Shown here: positions 9,291-19,029 of the stretch, piece by piece | Layout: every line of letters begins with the position of its first letter | How positions within the stretch are numbered: the first letter of the stretch is position 1 | DNA from: Paulinella micropora | Lineage: Eukaryota; Cercozoa; Imbricatea; Euglyphida | DNA length: 29,008 bases | Direction: 5' to 3' | NCBI GenBank assembly: GCA_009731375.1 | Contig: BJOX01000279.1 | Span: 1-29,008 of the forward strand | Position numbers and translations under genes: made by a program | Notes under the pieces: model-generated | Told to the model about the DNA's origin: nothing | Database searches by the model: none | The model's input: the letters and a program-made list of their open reading frames with translations, nothing else

Positions 9291-12200
9291 GCTATCACGA
9301 GGATCGGATGGCTCGGGAAATCACTCAGGAGCTTTTGGAGAAGGACATCATTGAGGCACGCTTATCGGAGGTGTCTTCACCTGTGCGTATGGCGCCCAAG
9401 CCGGATGGGTCCTTACGTATGTGTATCAATTACTATAGGATCAATAAGATTCTGAAGCAGATCGAGACACCGGTACCGGATCTCAGGAAGGGGATCAACC
9501 GGCTCAAGCATGCGAAGGTGTATACTACGCTTGATCTTAAGAGCGGGTTTTGGCAAATCCCTCTTAATGAGTCATGTCGGTATCTCACAGCGTTTATGGT
9601 CGGAATGACTACATACGTGTGGAAGGTATTACCGATGGGTCTTAAGTGCTCTCCGGGTCTATTTCAGCATGCTATGACTAAGATGCTGGGGAAGGAGTAC
9701 GACGATGAGGCGACGGTGGTTCGTCTTGGGTCGACGGAGGATTATGCTTTCTGTTACATAGATGATATTATCATTTATTCAGAGAGTATGGAGAAACACG
9801 TGGAACACGTGCAGGACGTCTTGCGACGTATAAGCGCGTTTGGATTGCGCTTGAATGCACAGAAATGTGACTTCGCACAAAGAAAGATACAGTACCTGGG
9901 ATATGAGATCTCAGAGGGTCGGTGTGCGATTGCATATGAAAAGAGGAACTATGTAGCGTCTATGCCGATGCCAAAGAATCGGACGGACTTACATTCCTTT
10001 ATATCGCTGGCTCAGTATTATGGTGAATTCATTCCGGGGTTTGCGGAAAGAGTAGCGTTGGTCAGGAAATTCCTGAAGCAAGGGGTCGGGGACGACCCAT
10101 GGCCGGAGGAAGTCACGAGAGTGATAGCGGAGCTCAGGAATGAGATCGCTAAAGACCCAAGGCAGGGAGGTCGAGTTCTTATGTTACCTGACTGGAAGGA
10201 ACAGTTCGTGCTCGACACTGACGCGTCTTCGTACGCGGTAGAAGCGGTGCTTCAACAGATGGACAAGTCCATTGGGCAGTTGCGGCCCGTTATGTTCATC
10301 AGCCGGCAGCTGATACCGGCGGAAAAGGAATACTGCACAAGGCAGCGGGAAGCACTCGCTATAGTGTGGGCTTTCCAGAGGTTGCGGGAATACCTGTGGG
10401 GTACTCCTAACATTTTGGTTAGAACGGACCATCATAACCTGCTATGGCTCATGTCTGGAGATCATACAGGTAGGTTGGCCAGGTGGCAGTTGGAATTGGC
10501 GGAGTATGACTTCACCATTCATTACATCAAGGGCAAAAGGAATGTTGTCCCTGATTTTTGTTCTCGGTATGAGGACAAGAGTGGACAGAAGGATAAGGCC
10601 GTTGATGATTTACAGCGACGTAATACGGTCAAGGAGGTGCGAATGGCACAGTTTGAATTTCGAACGCCGGGGGCGGTGTTCGCAATCATGGGTCATGATG
10701 TGGATCTACATGATTGGGAGGAACAGGGAGCGGAAGACACCAAGTTGCCATCGGGGCTTTGGTATCATCCGTTCACGCATAATAACAATCAACGTGACAC
10801 GCGCAGCGAGGAAGTGTCTGCGTTGGAAGCAGTCGAGGTAGCGGCACGAGACAAATGTGCATGCTGTTACTCGCCGATCGCGAGAGAGGCGTGTGAGGAT
10901 ATCCTATGGGCGGAAGCAAGGACCGCGGATAGGAAAGAGGGGGAGGATGTTATGGAAGGAAGGCAGGGTGCCTTTAACGCGGTCTTGTTACCGAAGGGCC
11001 CGATGTGCCTTAACTTGGAGGATGAAGAAAAAGTTAAGGAGGAACATCTTTTTCAGTTACCGGAGGCACATCCGGAAAAGGTTCGATTCCAGTTGGAAAC
11101 TGACACGGCAGTCAGACTGGCGTCGGTGGAAACTTTTCGGACTTTCACAAAGGAAAGTACGGAGTATAAGGAGTTGAGAGAACATCTGCTCAATCCACAG
11201 GCAAGGCCCGAGGACATTGACATAAGGAAACTCAAGCGGTGCTTGGTACTAAAGGATGGACTCCTTTGGTATATGGGAAAAGATGGCGTATATACCAATG
11301 AGGAGGATCGATGGTTGTTATGGGTTCCGCAGGAACTCAGAACGTCTTTGTTAATTGCGGCGCATCATTGTCCTATGCAGAGCCACCCGGGGGTGGAAAG
11401 GATGACGTGGTCGTTAAGGAGACGTTTTTGGTGGAATAACCTGGGAGAACGGGTTAAGGAGTTTGTGAAGGGTTGTCCTCATTGTCAGATGGCTAAGTTG
11501 CCATATAGGCCGAAGATGGGGCTTAAGGGTGAATATGATATCACTCTGGATATTTTCGATACCTTGCATATCGATCATGTGGGTCCTTTTCCAGAGGCGG
11601 GAACGGAAAAATTCAAATATCTCTTAACGGTTATTGATCGAACTTCCAATTATGTCATTACTGTCCCTGTTACGGATGTGACAGCGGAAGTGACAGCGGC
11701 GGCGCTGATTGATCAGGTATTCGGCCGTATTGGGATACCGAGAAGGATTATTTCGGATAGAGGAACGAGTTTCGCGAATGAGGTTTCGCAAAGGATTGCC
11801 AAGTTCTTTGGGTTCGATTGGCAGTATGTGACTGCTTTTAACCCAATGGCGAATGGTAAGATTGAACGCGTTCACAGGACGTTGAAGGCAACGTTGAAGA
11901 CTTATTGTAAGAACAGCCAGCTTAACTGGGTATATGTGGTACCTATGTTCACGTTTGCTGTCAACAATTTAGCTTCGGCGTCGTTAGGCGGACACGCGCG
12001 GGGTGTCAGTCCGCATCAGGTGGTCTATGGACGGGCGTTAAACACGCCGACGGAACTGTTGTTTCCGCCTGATAAGTGGGAACCGTGTGAACTGTTAGGA
12101 GTTCGCTTACGAGCGATCGCGGAAGCACGGAGTGCGATTGAGAAGTGTCGGGAGACGCTGAGAGAGGTTCAGCGGGAACAGGAAATGGGCAAGTACTCTC

Positions 12201-13207
12201 ATGTGGAGTACAAGGAAGGTGATACAGTGTTGCTGTATGTACCGACGGTACCGAAAGGGGTATCGATATAGTTTTACAATAAGTGGCATGGGCCATTTAA
12301 GATAGTACGTCAGACGGGTGCGTACAATTACAAGATTACACCTACGGGGGCACGTGGAAGGGAACAGATTGTTCATGTTCGTCGGTTGGCGAAGTTCAGT
12401 CCTTATTTGCTGGAGGACGAGAATGAGGAACAAGCGCTGAGGCGTATTGCACCAGCGTTTAGACAGCCGCCAGCATTGCTTACGCGCAAGGAGCGTGAGG
12501 AGGCGTTGCGAAAGCAACAGAAGGAAGAAAAGGCTGAGGCCAGGAATGCTGGACAACAGGATCGTTCGGCTTCGGACGTCAAGGTAGACGTCAAAGATGG
12601 GAGGGAAATTCCGAAGTCATCGGAAATGTCGGATCGGAAAGGCACGGTATGGAAGAAACCGTGGATAGCCGGTAAGGAAGTGGCTAAGATCGACTGGCAG
12701 GTTGATAAGTTCTATCTATGTCGACCGCACGAGGATACTGTCATGGATAAGGACTTTGATTATTTCTTTTTAATGCAGGTTACGTATGTACAGCCTAGAA
12801 CGCGGGTACGGGCTGCGTTGAGACTTGCTCCGACAATGCAGTTTTGGAGGAGCAAGAGTGTTATTGATATGACGCGGGAAAGAATCTTTGCGCCAGTATT
12901 TCGAGACGGCAAAGATTTGGAGCAGTGGGATGCGTCCATCGAGAAGGACGATGAGGATTTTACACCATGGACGGTGCAAATGATCGGGTGGTGTTGGATA
13001 TGCCGCCGGTTCGAGTTAACAGAGGAAAGGAGGATTCCGCTTCGTATTTGGGACGAAGTCCAAAGTGCGGGCATATCATTTTTGTTGATAGGTGCACCAA
13101 GATGTGAGAAAGAAGTGGCGGCGAAGAAGAGAAGGGCTAAAGAGACGCAGTCGGAAGCAGTAGAGCACAGGGGTCGAGGACGACCTCGGAAACAAGTCAA
13201 AACGTGA
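9260..13207 (+). CDS. Ty3-type pol: RT, RNase H, integrase, C-terminal extension (one in-frame TAG)
   Basis: This is the polymerase and integrase of the nested element. The frame is open from 9236. RT starts near 9290 with the SSPVRMAPKPDGSLRMCINYYRIN block, reaches TLDLKSGFWQIPL, and has YIDD at 9756-9767. RNase H has DTDASSYAVEAVL near 10217, a Glu in RQREALAIVWAF, and DHHNLLWL then NVVPDFCSR. Integrase has an HHCC zinc domain (AHHCPMQSHPGV ... CPHC, about 11360-11500) and DDE residues in LHIDHVGPF, IISDRGTSF and NGKIERVHRTLK. A TAG at 12269-12271 interrupts the GPF/Y-type module; the sequence after it continues in the same frame (FYNKWHGPFKIV). An extension of about 270 residues follows and ends with GRGRPRK, an AT-hook-like motif. 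There is no chromodomain I recognise. Translation would need recoding, or the copy is dead. Confidence 0.92.
12269..12271 (+). other. In-frame TAG within integrase C-terminal region
   Basis: It separates KGVSI from FYNKWHGPF in one continuous frame. The downstream sequence keeps a good GPF/Y-like module, so the stop looks recent or is suppressible. A CAG-to-TAG change would explain it. Confidence 0.85.
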
Positions 13208-13484
13208 AGCTACGAAGTCTGATGTCGCTTACGGATCATTGGCTACTTTGATTTTTCTACGGGAAAGGGGAGATCAAGACGGGGCATTTCTTTTAATGCC
13301 TGAGGTGAAAGAGCTAGGCTCGGGGGCACGAGTTCTCATGGGAGACTCGCACTGGACGTGGACCAATTATTTTTACTTATTCGACAGCCGGGATGCTTCA
13401 TGTCATGTATCGGTCGGTCGAGGGCGCCTTCGAATGAGGAGTCAGTCTTCGGCGTGGGGGTCGACCGCTTACATCGGCTTCCCC

Positions 13485-13501
13485 CAAGGGGGCAAAGGGA
13501 T
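13485..13501 (+). promoter_or_regulatory. Polypurine tract before the right LTR
   Basis: AAGGGGGCAAAGGGA, with one C, lies directly before TGTCGG of the right LTR. This is the expected plus-strand priming site. Confidence 0.8.
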
Positions 13502-13631
13502 TGTCGGCCGGCCCGTACATTACATAGTGGCATCAAGTGTTGTCCGGCTTGTCGTTACCTGACTCTTATGCTTGGTCTGCCCCTCTACAGTTGAGGTACG
13601 ACTAAGTGTCAGAGTAGCTGTTCCGGTTACA
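13502..13631 (+). repeat. Right LTR (130 bp) of the Ty3-type element
   Basis: It is identical by eye to 4127-4256, with TG and CA ends. It is followed by the second GTTG target copy. Confidence 0.95.
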
Positions 13632-13635
13632 GTTG
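13632..13635 (+). repeat. Target-site duplication GTTG, right copy
   Basis: This matches 4123-4126. Collapsing the two copies restores the DIRS RT frame across the insertion point. Confidence 0.85.
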
Positions 13636-14848
13636 TGTGAGACTTTTTCTGACTATTCTTGGATGGGGATTAAATGAGAAGTGCAGATGGGAGGGTGAGT
13701 TTGTTGTGAAATTTTCGAGTGTTATGATTAACACTAACTGGATGACATATGAGGTGCCTGACCACAAGCGGGCACTCATGCATAATATGTGGGCAGAATT
13801 CAATGCTAGGCTGAAGGAAGGAGGCTTTATTAAGCTAGAGAAGCTAGAGAGAGAGGTGGGTAGAATAGTCTCGCTATCGATCGCGTTGGAGCCGGCACAG
13901 GCTTGGACCCGCTCTCTATATGGCTGTATGAATACAGCGCGGGTGCGGGCTGCTGAGTTTGTAATAATTGATGCGGGCGCGAAAGCTGAGGTTGAATTTT
14001 GGGCGGAGTGGTTGGGTGATCAGTCGAGATGTAAGCGACCGATAGTTAACTATGCGGAAGATATGTTTGTGCGGGTAGACACAGGTGAGCTAGCTACCGG
14101 TGTCGTGTATGGGGGTGACAAACTTACCATCCCGCTACCGGGCCACCTAGTGGGCACATCATCAACATTACGGGAGCTGCATGGTGTCATTTCATTGCTA
14201 AGTGAGTTTGGTGAGAAGTTGGGACATAAGTGTGTGAGATTTGACTTAGACTCATTGCCTGCCGTGAGGAACTTAATCAACGGCGGCGGACCTGTTCCTG
14301 TTCAGAATGACATTATCAAGCATATATGGACTATTTTGAATGCGTATGATATCAAGGCAGTCTGGAACTGGATTCCAAGGGACCTGAACAGTGAAGCTGA
14401 CGGCGCGTCGAAGGCGCTGTCTATGAAAGATATCTACATGAGAAGGGATGTGTACGAGATGGTGATGGCCAACGCACCTGACTATATAAGAGATGGTGGA
14501 CTGGTGTATGTCCCTGACTTCAACAGGATTGCAAGTGCGATTGAATATTTAATGAATGCGCGTGCGGCGGCTGTGTTAGTTCTACCTGTGTGGCCGGCGC
14601 GCACGTGGTGGGTGTATGTGGTGGAATATGGAAGAAAAGTGATTGATCTACCACCAGCTGAGTACACCTTGCAACCTACCTGGAGTAGACATCCTATGTA
14701 CGTGAAGCGTCCTACGTGGTCTATGACAGCTGCTCTATTTGACTTCAGACATGGGCTAGGTAGCGAGGGATGGTTTGCGATATATTTTAATGTTTATTTG
14801 TGGCTGTTGATAAGTAATATTATTCACCTTATTACAGGGATATTATGA
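13632..14848 (+). pseudogene. DIRS-type RT C-terminus and RNase H (3' part of the split gene)
   Basis: This continues, in the same frame, the RT gene cut at 4126. The RT thumb and connection region runs to about 14030. RNase H follows with acidic residues in FVRVDTGEL (about 14070), LRELHG, RFDLDSLPAV and NSEADGASK (about 14391-14415). That spacing and the ending fit DIRS-type RNase H. After it comes a segment with LVLPVWPARTWW, matching the Trp-rich region that follows RNase H in DIRS elements. The last codons (about 14760-14848) are hydrophobic and T-rich and look like intron read-through. A possible intron 14760-14885 (G|GTAGCG to GTAAG|G) would fuse this frame to the recombinase frame; that splice is weakly supported. 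Confidence 0.85.
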
Positions 14849-14890
14849 TGTGTGTAGGTATATTGCAGAAGGGCGAGGGTGTAAGGGGAT

Positions 14891-15872
14891 ATGGTGGACA
14901 ACCGTGGCGGTGAGGAGAAATTGTTGGAAAGACTTGAAGTCTTTTGTCGAGCCTTTGTACAAGCGGCGAAACCGCGTAACACAGCGAGGGGATACGCATA
15001 TGCAATACGTGATTGGGAAAAGTGGAGTGCAACTATGGGCCTACCTGCGTTCCCCGCGAGACCTGAACAGGTTGCGGCATACTGCATCTACCTACTCTCG
15101 CACATGCGTTATGCTCAGAACACCATTAAGTACAAGTTGTCGGCCATCTCTAGTCAATATGCGATGACTGATTCTGTCACCAACCCAATTCACACCAAGC
15201 TGGTGTATGAGGTTAGGAAGTATGTGCTTAGGATGGCTCGGCCACCAGTAGGCAAAATCCCTATCCCGACTTCCATGTTGCTTCGCTTTATTACCGTGAT
15301 GGATCCTGCCAGCTGGTGTGATTTAAGAGATGTAACTATGATTATTATTGTGTTCCTTGGCTTCCTACGCCGTGAGGAGGCAGTGGCGTTATGCGTTCAG
15401 GATGTGTGGGTGGAGAAGTATGAAGGAGATTGGGTATTGTTTATTTATATCGAGAAGAGTAAGACAGACCAGTATAGGTTGGGTGATACTATTGTGATTA
15501 GTGGCGATAGGAAGTCGCCTTTGTGTGCACTTGTATGGATGACGTTATGATTCGAAAACCACATGTACAAGCATGACCCACAAGCGCCTTTATTTCCAGC
15601 GCTGCCGACACATTCGCGCGTGGGACCCAGCCACCTGTCACCTAACTCTGTCAACCACACTATGAACTCGTGGCTACAGAGGATCGGGGTGGACCCAACG
15701 CCGTACGGCACTCATTCCTTACGGAAGGGGGGCTGCACTGCTGCTGCGAGGGCGGGTATAGAAATGAGGCTGTTGAAAAGACATGGCAGATGGAAATCTG
15801 ACTTGTTTTCTATATATATATGATTCATTTACTGAGAAGCTTGCTGTGACTAAGACGTTGTATAAGTTCTAA
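14891..15872 (+). pseudogene. Tyrosine recombinase of the DIRS-type element (in-frame TGA and C-terminal frameshift)
   Basis: This is the integrase of the DIRS-type element and would join the circular DNA to the target. The start is ATG 14891. The N-terminal core-binding region contains NTARGYAYAIRDWEKW. Catalytic residues visible are the first Arg in GFLRREEAVAL (about 15365), a Lys in EKSKTDQY, the HxxR motif in THSLRKGG (about 15710), and His/Trp in KRHGRWKSD (about 15778). A TGA at 15548-15550 breaks the frame; the sequence on both sides is in the same frame and recombinase-like. Near the expected nucleophilic Tyr a TA repeat (15811-15822) shifts the frame. The other frame reads IYDSFTEKLA and ends at TAA 15870-15872. 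Loss or gain of TA units explains this. The length, about 327 codons, suits the family. Confidence 0.9.
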
Positions 15873-15874
15873 TT

Positions 15875-15880
15875 AATAAA
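15875..15880 (+). terminator. Candidate polyadenylation signal AATAAA
   Basis: AATAAA lies just after the recombinase stop at 15870-15872. It is well placed for the 3' end of the element's coding transcript. An AT-rich sequence can carry this hexamer by chance. Confidence 0.45.
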
Positions 15881-15920
15881 ATTGTTCTCTCTTTATGCTT
15901 CGGGGCCTTTCTTACCTTTG

Positions 15921-15985
15921 ACCTGGAGGGGAATGCAAGCATAGGAAGAGGGTAGCAAAATAGTGTTTGTGTGAACAGAGTGTAA
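15921..15985 (+). repeat. B1 split direct repeat
   Basis: These 65 bases start ACCTGGAGGGG and end GAGTGTAA. They are identical by eye to 18121-18185. B1 lies five bases before A2, as expected if B1-A2 is a copy of the circle junction between B2 and A1. Confidence 0.9.
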
Positions 15986-16006
15986 CACAACACCTATTTT
16001 GCGACC
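15951..16006. other. Palindromic recombination-site-like junction B1/A2
   Basis: A left arm at 15951-15972 (GGTAGCAAAATAGTG...) and a right arm at 15985-16006 (...CACCTATTTTGCGACC) are imperfect inverted repeats. By eye 18 of 22 positions pair. The centre is 12 bases. Two inverted arms around a short centre is the usual design of a tyrosine-recombinase core site, and this one straddles the B1-A2 border. The functional role is inferred. Confidence 0.6.
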
Positions 16007-16360
16007 TCAGACGAGAAAAAGCCGGAACATTGTAAATGCCTGAATGTCAGCATTTGAAGCCGTTTCCACAAACATGTTTGATATGGTAGGACTGACTATG
16101 AATGATTGCCATTAATATTACAAGTTTTGGTCCAATTTGGCCCATCAGGCCTAAAATCAAATTAAGAAATTCTGGAATGAGCTCATTTCTAGCCATTTGA
16201 AGATATCAGAACTAAATGATGCTACAAGAACAACTAGAAAAGTTGCGACATGTGTCGCGCAAGTAATAAAACATGTGACTTTATGTACCTAGTGTTCTCG
16301 TCACTTTCGCAAGTTCCTCGAACACAAGAAGAGAGATTCTTGTTTTTTGACTTTTTATCC
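15991..16360 (+). repeat. A2 split direct repeat
   Basis: This is a gap-free match to A1 (1200-1569), with 12 mismatches by eye. It lies downstream of the recombinase gene, next to B1. Confidence 0.9.
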
Positions 16361-18120
16361 CCACCCACCCACCCTTTAGTTATGCAGTAAAGTTTTGTAG
16401 CGTAACTTGATTACTTGTAAGTGTGATACGGGACGGGCGGATCTGTGGAGAGGAAATGAGACATAGATATGGGATCTAATAAGACAGTGATTTGTTGCAA
16501 GTTGCTGCGTGGGATAAAAAATTTAATTGGGAGAAGGTGCTGATTCATGTATTTTGAGGAAAGAAAGGAGAAGGGTGCGGGTTGGAGTATCGGTAAGAGT
16601 TGTGTTGCATGACGACTGGCGTTGCGTCGAAAATAAGGATGGAGAGATTAATTAAAAAAAAAAAAAAAATTGACACAAGGTGCAGATTTTATGATAGGTA
16701 TGACTTTCTGACCCTGGGGGGTGGTTTCTGTTCTTAATTTAGATAATTGTGAATGTTTGAAGCAATGATTAATATGAGTTCGTAATGTTACTGCATGGGT
16801 GTGATGATTTTTGTTGTTATTTTAATTATTATTAATTACAAATTATTTTCGCCACTATTATTTGTATTACTTTACTAATGCCTTGCTACGCATCAGGAAA
16901 GGCGGTTCAATAATTCATACTCAATGCGTTTGCGCGTCTGAACACTTTGAAGGGCCCTGCACATAGACATGTTACATAGGGGGATCAGATAAAGCAGTGC
17001 TACTATACCTGTCTGTGTGGACGCAGTCTCAACTCTAAGCCTTGGACACGTGGCCAAAATGCTACCTATGAGAGTGTGTATTGTGGAAGCTTAATGTGTT
17101 ATAACAGGGATTGGAGTGTCTGTATTATGAATGATCACTAGCAGCGTGTGCGTTTGAGGTCATACAGTTGTGTACAGGTGGTTTTATTGTGGTGAGTGGA
17201 CGTGGTTTGGGAAGGTGGCGATCGTATCTGTATGGGGAGTGTCTTTATAAGCTGAGTGGATGTTTGTTAGTGTCAGGTGCTGCTGTGGGTTGAATTATGT
17301 TGATTCGGATGTGTTGTGAAGGAAGTTAGTACAATACCCTTATGCGTTCCTTACGAGTGTGTGTTACTCTGTGTTGCACACGTTATGCGTATTGATCGAT
17401 GACTTAACGTGAAGTAGTGCTGTGGATGTATTGATTCGTCCACTTCGTGTATTTAGTAATTTTCAGTGTGGGTAATGTGTGGTTGTTCAATGAGATGTTG
17501 TGGGAATGTTATGTCTTGACTGAGTGTCTGGTAGTTGTTGTGCATACTTAGATTGTGATGGTCATCACAGGCTGATACGTTTGTATTATGTGATGATATC
17601 ATTTTGAATGAGGTTGACAGTGTGTTGGTTGTTTGTTTAGGAAGGAGCTGGGCTATATGACGCTCATTCTGTGTAGCTTAGCTAACGTGTGCATGCGTTG
17701 GTGAGTTTTGCCGTCTGCATCCGGCCGTGGGGTGTTGTTGAGGGATGTATGTTGTGTGCTGTACGTGTTTATGCTTGATACAATGTATGTGTGTGTTGCT
17801 TCCTTGCGTTGGGTGACTTCTCGCCTGGTGGGTTGTGTTAGTAGGGTAGATTGTGTTGTATCATGTGATCGAATGTCGGACCTACTTATTATATGAATAT
17901 GTATTATTCTGTTTATCTCGTTAAGTGTGGCGCAACTGGGAACGCACCAGGAATACCCGTTGTACTCTGTATATATATGTGAGGTGACATTTGCATATGG
18001 TTCGGTGTGTACGAATTTATTTCGAGTCTAGATAGGATAGAAATAGGCAGAATCTAGGCAGTGGTAGTGGTGGAGTAGCAAATAGAAACCTCGAACCAGG
18101 TTCGTCCTTATTAGGGAACA
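16361..18120. other. Non-coding spacer between A2 and B2
   Basis: These 1.76 kb contain no supported gene; the longest open frame, near 17708-17896, shows no domain. A poly-A run of about 16 bases lies near 16652-16668. The strand is rich in TGTG and GTGT strings, especially 17100-17850. It may be a genuine part of the element or a later insertion; no terminal repeats of an insertion were seen. Confidence 0.5.
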
Positions 18121-18185
18121 ACCTGGAGGGGAATGCAAGCATAGGAAGAGGGTAGCAAAATAGTGTTTGTGTGAACAGAGTGTAA
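18121..18185 (+). repeat. B2 split direct repeat (right end of the DIRS-type element)
   Basis: It is identical by eye to B1 over 65 bases, then diverges (AGTAAC instead of CACAAC). This divergence point marks the inferred right boundary of the element. Confidence 0.88.
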
Positions 18186-18550
18186 AGTAACACAAATCAA
18201 CCTAACATGTCGGAGGACATATGTGCGTTGAATAAGTCTCTTGACCCAAGTGTTTATTTCTTTAGTTTTTTTCTTCCTTGCGTTGATTTTTCGTTTTGTG
18301 TCACAACTCTTAAGGGGCCCGGTCGAGGTGTCGGCGGCCGAGTACCATCTCTTGGACGTCTACACGGTGACGAGGAAGGCAGTACTGAGGCTATTTCCTG
18401 GGTCTTGTATACTTCATGCCACTCTTGTACTTCATACCTCATACCACTCTTAAGTTTATCAAATTTGTCTTTCTACAACGTGTACATGTATTTCCATGTT
18501 ACCTCATGATCAGACAGAAAATTTTCATGACACATGGTACATATTAGAGA
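18186..18550 (+). other. Right flank with an exon-like segment (about 18317-18385)
   Basis: A T-rich stretch ending CTCTTAAG near 18314 precedes a GC-rich open segment whose codon pattern looks coding (peptide VEVSAAEYHLLDVYTVTRKA). A possible donor GTACTG follows near 18382. I do not recognise the peptide. It could be a host exon next to the inserted element, or chance. Confidence 0.2.
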
Positions 18551-18563
18551 ATGCCACAACTTT

Positions 18564-18808
18564 TCTTCTTGTTGTTGTTACTGCTGCTGCGGCTATTGTT
18601 GCTGCTGCTATTGTTGCTGTTATTGTTGTTGTTGTTGTTTCGGTTCTTGTTGTTTTTGTTTTTCTTGTTGCTGTTGCTGTTGTTGTTCTTGTTGTACTTG
18701 TACATGTTGCTGTTGCTGTTGTTGTTGTTGTTGCTCTTGTTGTTATCCCTGTTCTTAAGCTTGTTGCTGTATATGTTGTCATCGTCGTTGTTGTTGTCGT
18801 CGTCGTCG

Positions 18809-18845
<37 letters not shown>

Positions 18846-18908
18846 CGTTTTTGATGTTGTCGTTTTTGTTGTTGTTGCTGCTGTTGCTGCTGTTGCTGTT
18901 GTTGTTGC

Positions 18909-18942
<34 letters not shown>

Positions 18943-18982
18943 GGCTGTTTGTGTTGTTGTTTTTGTTGTTGTTTGTTGTTGT

Positions 18983-19029
<47 letters not shown>

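Larger units (their letters stand above)
4127..13631 (+). mobile_element. Ty3/gypsy-type LTR retrotransposon nested in the DIRS RT gene
   Basis: The element is 9505 bases from TG to CA. It has two 130-bp LTRs that are identical by eye, a flanking GTTG duplication, a candidate primer-binding site and a purine tract before the right LTR. The coding order gag, protease, RT, RNase H, integrase is the Ty3/gypsy order; Ty1/copia has integrase before RT. A 608-base scaffold gap falls in gag. Identical LTRs argue for a recent insertion, yet the coding region is in three frames with one TAG. Unusual features are very short LTRs, an Arg/Ser-rich gag domain, a long region between protease and RT, and a long extension after the integrase. 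Confidence 0.95.
1200..18185 (+). mobile_element. PAT/Ngaro-like DIRS tyrosine-recombinase retrotransposon, with a nested Ty3 insert
   Basis: The unit reads A1 repeat, gag-like gene with CCHC knuckle, RT with YLDD, RNase H, tyrosine recombinase, B1 repeat, A2 repeat, a 1.76-kb spacer, B2 repeat. The order A1-coding-B1-A2-B2 is the split-direct-repeat signature of the PAT/Ngaro branch of DIRS elements. Those elements replicate through a circle and integrate with a tyrosine recombinase, so no target-site duplication is expected. Removing the 9.5-kb nested LTR element and one target copy leaves about 7.5 kb. The copy looks defective, with stop codons in the RT and recombinase frames, a frameshift at the recombinase C-terminus and the Ty3 insertion. 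A1 and A2 differ at 12 of 370 positions by eye. The gap between A2 and B2 is odd and could hold a further insertion. The outer boundaries are inferred from the repeat ends. Confidence 0.85.

Noticed and set aside
1200-16360. A1 and A2 as LTRs of a giant LTR retrotransposon
   Set aside because: They lack TG...CA ends and flanking target duplications. The internal genes are DIRS-type with a tyrosine recombinase, and the separate B1/B2 pair fits split direct repeats better.
17708-17896. 62-codon open frame in the A2-B2 spacer
   Set aside because: It is short, low in complexity (TGTG-rich) and without homology I recognise.
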